The notes beneath the pieces were generated by a model, which had not been told where the DNA came from, did no database searches, and saw nothing but the letters and a program-made list of their open reading frames with translations. Both the position numbers and the translations under genes were made by a program. Positions 58,912 through 64,000 of a stretch of 64,000 bases of DNA are shown in pieces (the first letter of the stretch is position 1; each line of letters starts with the position of its first letter). This DNA is from Halomonas sp. 25-S5 (GTDB lineage Bacteria > Pseudomonadota > Gammaproteobacteria > Pseudomonadales > Halomonadaceae), in contig NZ_JARANV010000012.1 in assembly GCF_029889845.1 (NCBI RefSeq), positions 1-64,000 of the forward strand, given 5' to 3'.

Positions 58912-59373
58912 ATGGCCGGCAAGGTCTTTCGCAGTCATTTCCAACTTGGCCGTTTTCAGGCCAGGGCCATCCTGGACGGGGCCTTCGCCAGGGCACGTGA
59001 TGCCTCGATGGAGCCTCTCACGATAGTCGTGCTCGATGGTGGCGGGCACGTTGTCGCCGCCGAGCGCGAGGACGGCTGTGCCCCGCTGCGCTTCCCGGTG
59101 GCCCAGGGCAAGGCCTTCGCCTCCCTGGGCAATGGCGCCTCGAGCGGCGTGGTCGGGGCCCGCAATGCCGAGCGACCGGCCTTCCTCGCCAGCGTAGCCG
59201 CCGCCTCGGGCGGGCACTTCGTCCCGGTACCGGGAGGCGTGCTGATCCTGGACGACGACGCCCGGGTGATCGGCGCCGTGGGCGCCAGTGGCGCCTCTTC
59301 GGGTGAGGACGAGGCCGCCGCCATCGCCGGCATCGAGGTGGCGGGACTGGCCTGGGGGCTGGAGCCCGCCTGA
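58912..59373 (+). CDS. Second GlcG/HbpS family protein
   Basis: 153 residues of the GlcG/HbpS family: ILDGAFARARDASMEPLTIV with VLDGGGHVVAAERED, the RFPVAQGKAFASLGNGASSG region, and GGVLILDDDARVIGAVGASG near the end. It differs clearly from the glycolate-locus GlcG and is not a recent copy. It is the first gene on the plus side of the GntR/operator region, about 230 bp before the TRAP genes. Such proteins often stand beside catabolic flavoenzymes; their job is unknown. Confidence 0.83.
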   Translation: MAGKVFRSHFQLGRFQARAILDGAFARARDASMEPLTIVVLDGGGHVVAAEREDGCAPLRFPVAQGKAFASLGNGASSGVVGARNAERPAFLASVAAASGGHFVPVPGGVLILDDDARVIGAVGASGASSGEDEAAAIAGIEVAGLAWGLEPA

Positions 59374-59420
59374 GCCGGCGACCCGCCTCCTCGACCAAAG
59401 TTTAATATCGAATAATGAAT

Positions 59421-59432
59421 TTTGAATTCAAA
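59421..59432. promoter_or_regulatory. Palindromic operator candidate, site 2
   Basis: TTTGAATTCAAA is a perfect 12-bp palindrome 172 bp upstream of the dctP-like start, in an AT-rich island containing taatat and aataat. It shares TGAATTCA and the following AA with site 1, so one regulator may bind both. Confidence 0.6.
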
Positions 59433-59603
59433 TTGAACTCGTGACGGTCGGACTCACCGAGCCGTTGGATGGCCGAGGATGACTCGGGCCGTCGGGACAG
59501 TTTCCGCGGCCCTGCAGGAGCCACCACGGCCTGGAGACTGCCCCGAGAGGGCGCAACGCCCGGGCAGCACACCTACAACAACAAGTCAGCACTGGAGTAT
59601 CCG

Positions 59604-60590
59604 ATGAAGATGATCAAGACAGCAGTCGCCAGCGCCGCCCTGGCCCTGAGCCTGACGCCAGCGCTCGGTCTCGCCCAGACCGAGCTGCCGTTCGGTCATG
59701 TGGGCAATCCCGGTTCGCTGTTCGATGCCTCCGCCAGCGAGTTCGCCAGGCTGGCCAACGAGCGGCTGGGGGACGACTACGAGGTGGTGGTCTACGGCTC
59801 GAGCCAGCTGGGCGGCGACAGCTCCATGATGCAGAAGCTCAAGCTCGGCCAGCTGACCTTCACGCTGCCGTCCTCCGTGATGTCCTCGGTGGTCGACGAG
59901 TTCGGGCTGTTCGAGATGCCCTACCTGATCAAGGACCGGGAGCACATGAAACGGGTCATCGACGAGGTCCTCGAGCCCGACCTCTTCCCGCTGGCGGAAG
60001 AGAAGGGCTACAAGATCCTCGCCGTGTGGGAGAACGGCTTTCGCCAGATCACCAACAACGTGCGGCCCATCAACACGCCGGAGGATCTCGACGGCTTGAA
60101 GCTGCGCACGCCCAAGGGCACCTGGCGGGTGCGAATGTTCGAGGAGTACGGCGCGAACCCGTCGCCCATGGCGCTCTCCGAGGTATTCACCGCGCTGCAG
60201 ACCGGCACCATGGATGGCCAGGAGAATCCGCTGGTGCAGATCTACTCCCAGAAGTTCCAGGAGGTCCAGGACTACCTGTCGCTGACGGGCCACGTCTATA
60301 CCCCGGCCTACGTGGTGGTCTCCAGCAATCACTGGGAGGCCCTGCCCGAGGACGTCCGCAGCGTCCTGATGGAGACGGCCCGGGAGGTCCAGGACTTCGT
60401 CTACGCGACCGCCGCCCGGCAGGATGAAGAGCTCCTCGGCAAGATGGAAGCCGCCGGCATGGAGATCAACGAGGCCGACAAGCAGGCGTTCATCGATGCC
60501 AGCGGCCCCATCTACACGCTCTTCGACGAGGAAGTGGAAGGCGGCGGCGACCTGGTCGACCGCGCGCTGGCACTCGGCGAGGAAGAGTAG
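59604..60590 (+). CDS. TRAP transporter solute-binding protein, DctP family
   Basis: 328 residues with a Sec signal (MKMIKTAVASAALALSLTPA, cleavage near GLAQ). FGHVGNPGSLFDASASEFA is the first lobe; LDGLKLRTPKGTWRVRMFEE holds the conserved ligand arginine that grips a carboxylate, and GTMDGQENPLVQIYSQKFQE is the typical DctP stretch. It binds an organic acid in the periplasm. The ATG at 59604 is chosen by the signal peptide; the frame is open 45 codons further. Confidence 0.92.
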   Translation: MKMIKTAVASAALALSLTPALGLAQTELPFGHVGNPGSLFDASASEFARLANERLGDDYEVVVYGSSQLGGDSSMMQKLKLGQLTFTLPSSVMSSVVDEFGLFEMPYLIKDREHMKRVIDEVLEPDLFPLAEEKGYKILAVWENGFRQITNNVRPINTPEDLDGLKLRTPKGTWRVRMFEEYGANPSPMALSEVFTALQTGTMDGQENPLVQIYSQKFQEVQDYLSLTGHVYTPAYVVVSSNHWEALPEDVRSVLMETAREVQDFVYATAARQDEELLGKMEAAGMEINEADKQAFIDASGPIYTLFDEEVEGGGDLVDRALALGEEE

Positions 60591-60610
60591 GCCGTTCCGC
60601 CCCCCGACCG

Positions 60611-60637
60611 AGGACCGCCCCGCCCGGGGCGGTCCCC
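60611..60637 (+). terminator. Intergenic hairpin between dctP-like and dctQ-like genes
   Basis: ggaccgccccg pairs with cggggcggtcc around a very short loop, 20 bp after the binding-protein stop. There is no T-tract. Such hairpins often stabilise the upstream message so that binding protein outnumbers permease. Confidence 0.55.
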
Positions 60638-60664
60638 CTAACGCTGTTCGACGGAGTGGCTTCC

Positions 60665-61183
60665 ATGTCCCTTGCGAGACTGCGATCTGGCTTCGAGTGG
60701 CTGCTCGAGGTCATCACCATGCTGCTGGTGGTGTCCCTGACGGTGGTCGTGCTGCTCGGTGTCACCTTTCGCTTTGCCGGCAACTCCCTCGGCTGGTACG
60801 ACGAGGTGGCCGCCGTGATGCTGGCCTGGGTGACCTACTACGGCGCCGCTCTCGCCGCCCTCAAGCGCGCCCATATCAGCGTGCCCGGGCTCGTCTATTC
60901 GCGGCCACGTGCCGTGCGCGTGACGCTGGTGGTGATCGGCGAGGCCATCATCATCACCTTCTTCGTGATGCTTGCCGTCTATGGCGTGCATGTCATCCAG
61001 ATCCTCGGCGGGTCGACCCTGGTCAGCGTGCCGATCCCGATCGCCGTCACCCAGTCGACCATTCCCATCGGGGCAGGGCTCTACGTGATCGCCGAGCTGG
61101 TCAACCTGCCCACCATCCTGCGCGAAGCCTGGCATGGCAAGGCGCCGCCCTCGGAGCATGACATCGTGGAGGAAGCGCAATGA
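60665..61183 (+). CDS. TRAP transporter small permease, DctQ family
   Basis: 172 residues with four membrane helices (ITMLLVVSLTVVVLLGVTFR; FAGNSLGWYDEVAAVMLAWV, which is the DctQ signature with W and E). The ATG at 60665 has GGAG about 8 bases upstream; GTG at 60656 is the alternative. It partners the DctM protein, whose start overlaps its stop by 4 bases. Confidence 0.9.
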   Translation: MSLARLRSGFEWLLEVITMLLVVSLTVVVLLGVTFRFAGNSLGWYDEVAAVMLAWVTYYGAALAALKRAHISVPGLVYSRPRAVRVTLVVIGEAIIITFFVMLAVYGVHVIQILGGSTLVSVPIPIAVTQSTIPIGAGLYVIAELVNLPTILREAWHGKAPPSEHDIVEEAQ

Positions 61184-62460
61184 CGACTGCCCTGATCCTC
61201 CTGGCCGGCCTGGCGATGATCTTCATCAATATCCCCATCGCCGTGGCGCTGGGCGCGGTGTCTCTGCTGGCCATGCTGGTGCTGCAGGGCCCGAACAGCC
61301 TGCTCAGCTTCCCCATCGTGATGTTCGATGGCTCGACCAAGTTCCCGCTGATCGCCATCCCGTTGTTCGTGTTGGCCGGGGCGATCATGAATACCGGCGG
61401 TATCTCCCGGCGGCTGATCGACTTCGCCTCGGCGCTGCTCGGCTTCATCCGCGGTGGGCTGGCGATGGTCAACATCGGCACCTCGCTGTTCTTCGCCGAG
61501 ATTTCGGGCTCGGCGGTGGCCGACGTCGCCGCCCTCGGCTCCATCCTGATGCCGGCGATGAAGAAGAAGGGCTATCCGGCGGACTTCACCGCCGCGATCA
61601 CCTCGTCCTCGGCGTCGCTGGCGATCATCATCCCGCCGTCCATCCCGATGATCCTCTACGCCGCCATGGCCGATACCTCGGTGGTGCAGCTGTTCGTGGC
61701 CGGCATCGTCCCCGGGCTGCTTGGCGGCTTGTCGATGATGGCGCTCGCCTGGTACTTCGCCGTCCGCTACAACTACCCGGTCGAGGAGGCCTTCCAGCTC
61801 GAGCGGGTCTGGGCCACCTTCAAGGCGGCGGGGCTTGCCTTCCTGCTGCCGCTGATCATCCTCGGGGGCATCTTCGGCGGCTTCATGACCGCCACCGAGG
61901 GCGCCGCCCTGGCGGTGGTCGCGGCGCTGCTGATCAGCTTCCGCTACGGCGAGCTGCGTTGGAGCACGCTGCGCGGGGCCATGGTCGACGGCGGTGTCCA
62001 GACCGCCGTGGTGATGCTGCTGGTGGCAAGCTCCGCGCTGCTCGGGGACTTCCTCACCCGGGCCCAGCTGCCCCAGACCCTGGCCGCGGTGATCGGCGAC
62101 TTCACCAGCAACAAGTACATGGTGCTGGCGCTGCTCAACGTCTTCCTGCTGGCGATCGGCATGATCCTGCACTCGGCGGCCGCCATCATCCTCACCGTGC
62201 CCATCGTCATGCCGTTGGTGATGATGGTCGGCATCGACCCGGTGCACTTCGGCATGATCGTCACCCTGAACCTGGCCATCGGCCAGCAGACGCCCCCGGT
62301 GGCGAGCGTGCTGATGACGGCCTGCTCGGTGGCCAAGGCGGACATCTGGGACGTGGCCAAGGCCAACGTGCCGTTCATGATCCTGCTGTTCGTGCTGCTG
62401 ATGCTGGTCACCTACGTGCCGGTGGTCCCCATGGGCCTGGTGGAGCTGTTCTACCGATGA
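61180..62460 (+). CDS. TRAP transporter large permease, DctM family
   Basis: 426 residues with about 12 membrane segments. FVLAGAIMNTGGISRRLIDF, EISGSAVADVAALGSILMPA and AITSSSASLAIIIPPSIPMI are DctM motifs; TPPVASVLMTACSVAKAD is the second half-repeat. With DctQ it forms the Na+-driven pore. GATGA overlap with dctQ shows translational coupling. Confidence 0.93.
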   Translation: MTTALILLAGLAMIFINIPIAVALGAVSLLAMLVLQGPNSLLSFPIVMFDGSTKFPLIAIPLFVLAGAIMNTGGISRRLIDFASALLGFIRGGLAMVNIGTSLFFAEISGSAVADVAALGSILMPAMKKKGYPADFTAAITSSSASLAIIIPPSIPMILYAAMADTSVVQLFVAGIVPGLLGGLSMMALAWYFAVRYNYPVEEAFQLERVWATFKAAGLAFLLPLIILGGIFGGFMTATEGAALAVVAALLISFRYGELRWSTLRGAMVDGGVQTAVVMLLVASSALLGDFLTRAQLPQTLAAVIGDFTSNKYMVLALLNVFLLAIGMILHSAAAIILTVPIVMPLVMMVGIDPVHFGMIVTLNLAIGQQTPPVASVLMTACSVAKADIWDVAKANVPFMILLFVLLMLVTYVPVVPMGLVELFYR

Positions 62461-62488
62461 ACCCGATGAACCTGGAGGGAGGATTCCC

Positions 62489-63274
62489 ATGTCCGACGAA
62501 TCCCTGATCTTCCGCCGCGAGGGCGCCATCGCCTGGATCGGCTTCAACCGCCCCGAGAGCCGCAACGCCATGACCTGGGCGATGTACGACGCCCTGGAGG
62601 CCTGCTGTGACCGGCTGGCGGAGGATGACTCGGTGGTGGCGGTGGTGCTGCACGGGGTGGGGGGCGAGGCCTTCGTGGCCGGCACCGACATCACCCAGTT
62701 CACACACTTCGCCTCTCCCGAGGATGCCATCGGCTACGAGCGGCGCATCGACCGGGTGGTGGGCAAGCTCGAGGCCCTGCCCAAGCCCACCATCGCCATG
62801 ATCGAGGGGGCCTGCGTGGGGGGTGGGGCGGCCCTGGCGCTGGTCTGCGACTTCCGCTACTGCACGCCCACCATGAAGTTCGGCGTGCCCATCGCCAGGA
62901 CGCTGGGCAACACCCTGTCGATGAGCAACGTCTCACGGCTGGTCGACATGATCGGCGTGGCCCGCACCAAGGAGGCGCTGATGATGGGCCGGCTGTTCGG
63001 GGCCGAGGAGGCCCGCCAGGCGGGGCTGGTCAACGCGGTGTTCGACCCCGGGAGCATCGCCGCCGAGGTCGCCGCGATCGCCGCCGAGTTCGCCCATCGC
63101 GCCCCGCTCACCGTCCAGGCCAGCAAGGCGCTGGTGGGACGGGTGCTGGCCGAGCGTCGCGCCGCCCCCGAGGCCGGCGACGACTGGGTCACCACCTGCT
63201 ACATGAGCAACGACTTCAAGGCGGCGGTGAACCGGTTCGTCCACAAGACGCCCTTCGAGTGGACCGGGCGCTAG
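62489..63274 (+). CDS. Enoyl-CoA hydratase/isomerase family protein
   Basis: 261 residues, crotonase fold. FNRPESRNAMTWAMYDALEA begins the CoA site, GEAFVAGTDITQF is the first oxyanion-hole loop and IEGACVGGGAALALVCDFRY the second. It hydrates or isomerises an acyl-CoA. GGAGGGAGG precedes the ATG. It comes 28 bp after dctM and before a CoA-transferase, so it likely acts on the CoA ester of the imported acid. Crotonase members also act as lyases or isomerases; the substrate is unknown. Confidence 0.9.
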   Translation: MSDESLIFRREGAIAWIGFNRPESRNAMTWAMYDALEACCDRLAEDDSVVAVVLHGVGGEAFVAGTDITQFTHFASPEDAIGYERRIDRVVGKLEALPKPTIAMIEGACVGGGAALALVCDFRYCTPTMKFGVPIARTLGNTLSMSNVSRLVDMIGVARTKEALMMGRLFGAEEARQAGLVNAVFDPGSIAAEVAAIAAEFAHRAPLTVQASKALVGRVLAERRAAPEAGDDWVTTCYMSNDFKAAVNRFVHKTPFEWTGR

Positions 63275-63309
63275 CCATGCCGACAGAACCCCAAGGAGGG
63301 AGCACGCCG

Positions 63310-64000
63310 ATGCTGCCACTGCAGAACCTCAAGGTCCTCGACATCTCCCAGATCATGGCCGGCCCCTACTGCACCATGGTGCTGGCCGACATGGGCGCGG
63401 AGGTGATCAAGGTCGAGAAGCTCAACGGCGGCGACGACAGCCGCCAGATGGGCCCCTACGTCAACGACGAGTCGACCTGCTTCTCGCAGATCAACCGCAA
63501 CAAGAAGAGCATCTCACTCAACCTCAAGGACGACCGGGCCCGAGAGATCTTCTACCGCCTGGCGCGCGACACCGACGTCATCGTCGAGAACTACCGCACC
63601 GGCGTGACCCGGTCGCTTGCGATCGACTACGACACCATCAAGGCGATCAATCCCGGCATCGTCTACTGCTCGATCTCCGGCTACGGCCAGACCGGGCCAT
63701 ACAGCCATCGCGGCGGCTTCGACCTGGTCGCCCAGGGCATGACCGGGCTGATGTCGATGACCGGCGAGCCGGGGCGCCGGCCGCTCAAGACCGGCATCGC
63801 GGTCTACGACATTGGCGCCGGCCTGACCGCCACCTACTCCATCCTGGCCGCCGTCATCCACCAGATGAACACCGGCGAGGGCCAGCACATCGATATCGCC
63901 ATCACCGAGTGCGGCCTGCCCTGGTTCACCTGGGAAGCGGCGGCCTACTTCGCCGAGGGCCGGGTGCCACAGCCCACCGGCTGGCGGCATCGTGTGTCGG
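63310..64000 (+). CDS. CaiB/BaiF family CoA-transferase, 3' end outside window
   Basis: 230 codons visible of about 400. MLPLQNLKVLDISQIMAGPY, CTMVLADMGAEVIKVEK, INRNKKSISLNLK and GYGQTGPYSHRGGFDLVAQG are class III CoA-transferase signatures; the catalytic aspartate is expected in the GQHIDIAITE region (residues about 195-204). It moves CoA from a donor acyl-CoA to an organic acid. The ATG at 63310 follows AAGGAGGG. With the TRAP genes and the hydratase it forms an uptake, activation and breakdown unit. Confidence 0.92.
   Translation, partial: MLPLQNLKVLDISQIMAGPYCTMVLADMGAEVIKVEKLNGGDDSRQMGPYVNDESTCFSQINRNKKSISLNLKDDRAREIFYRLARDTDVIVENYRTGVTRSLAIDYDTIKAINPGIVYCSISGYGQTGPYSHRGGFDLVAQGMTGLMSMTGEPGRRPLKTGIAVYDIGAGLTATYSILAAVIHQMNTGEGQHIDIAITECGLPWFTWEAAAYFAEGRVPQPTGWRHRVS

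Noticed and set aside
1-64000. CRISPR array, tRNA, rRNA, prophage or restriction/defence island
   Set aside because: No regularly spaced repeats, no tRNA-like T-loop/acceptor pattern, and no phage or defence gene families were found on reading both strands by eye. A tRNAscan or CRISPR search would settle this.

Overview
The window looks like a piece of chromosome from a halophilic gammaproteobacterium, most likely Halomonadaceae (Halomonas in the broad sense). This rests on the strong G/C bias at third codon positions, the oxidoreductase-SelD fusion, the arginine catabolism and uptake block, several TRAP transporters, and an intergenic repeat of a type I associate with Halomonas. The genus is an inference. 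No rRNA, tRNA or CRISPR array was seen.

Layout. 1-6.9 kb is accessory DNA of lower GC: a 5'-cut phzF, a ybfB-like MFS exporter with a GST and a divergent LysR regulator, a LysE exporter, and a decayed Tn402/Tn5053-type transposition module (one terminal inverted repeat, tniA with a stop codon, a tniA-tniB deletion fusion, an open tniQ). 7.0-16.3 kb holds an oxidoreductase-selD fusion divergent from egtD across a 170-bp MITE-like element, then a tetrathionate-reductase-type operon ttrB-ttrC-ttrA with a perfect FNR/ANR box, and a small HTH gene. 16.4-23.2 kb holds lhgO, a TAXI-type TRAP transporter with its DUF1850 partner, and purE-purK. 23.2-29.5 kb holds a heme-protein/DUF2231 pair and then a shattered cation:proton antiporter gene. 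That gene is interrupted by an IS5-like remnant, a second complete antiporter, a CBS-domain gene, a RimB-like fragment and an IS91-like fragment.

29.5-38.8 kb holds a class I amidotransferase, a basic amino acid ABC transporter, astE with a DUF1338 gene, wrbA, and a dmlA-type dehydrogenase with its LysR regulator. 38.8-52.5 kb is mostly envelope biology: a GT4 glycosyltransferase, a TVP38 protein, a GT2/LAB_N/GT39/GT39 lipid glycosylation operon, a DedA-PAP2-LssY fusion, mtfA and a GNAT-nitrilase fusion. It also holds a gamma-butyrobetaine-hydroxylase-like gene with a LysR regulator, and an interior-deleted EamA remnant. 52.5-58.1 kb is the glycolate oxidase locus (glcDEF, glcG, divergent glcC) with a FadR-type operator. 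58.1-64.0 kb is a catabolic island: GntR regulator, second GlcG-like protein, DctPQM TRAP transporter, enoyl-CoA hydratase and a CaiB-type CoA-transferase cut by the window edge. Its substrate cannot be named from sequence.

How the genes work together. Several blocks link organic-acid uptake to oxidation: TAXI TRAP with LhgO, DctPQM with CoA transfer and hydration, glycolate oxidase, and arginine uptake with succinylglutamate breakdown. Two blocks point to respiration at low oxygen (ttrBCA and the EB_dh/DUF2231 pair), each with a full or partial FNR-like site upstream. The best candidates for an undescribed system are the TRAP/GlcG/CoA island with two matching palindromes, and the SelD-EgtD head-to-head pair.
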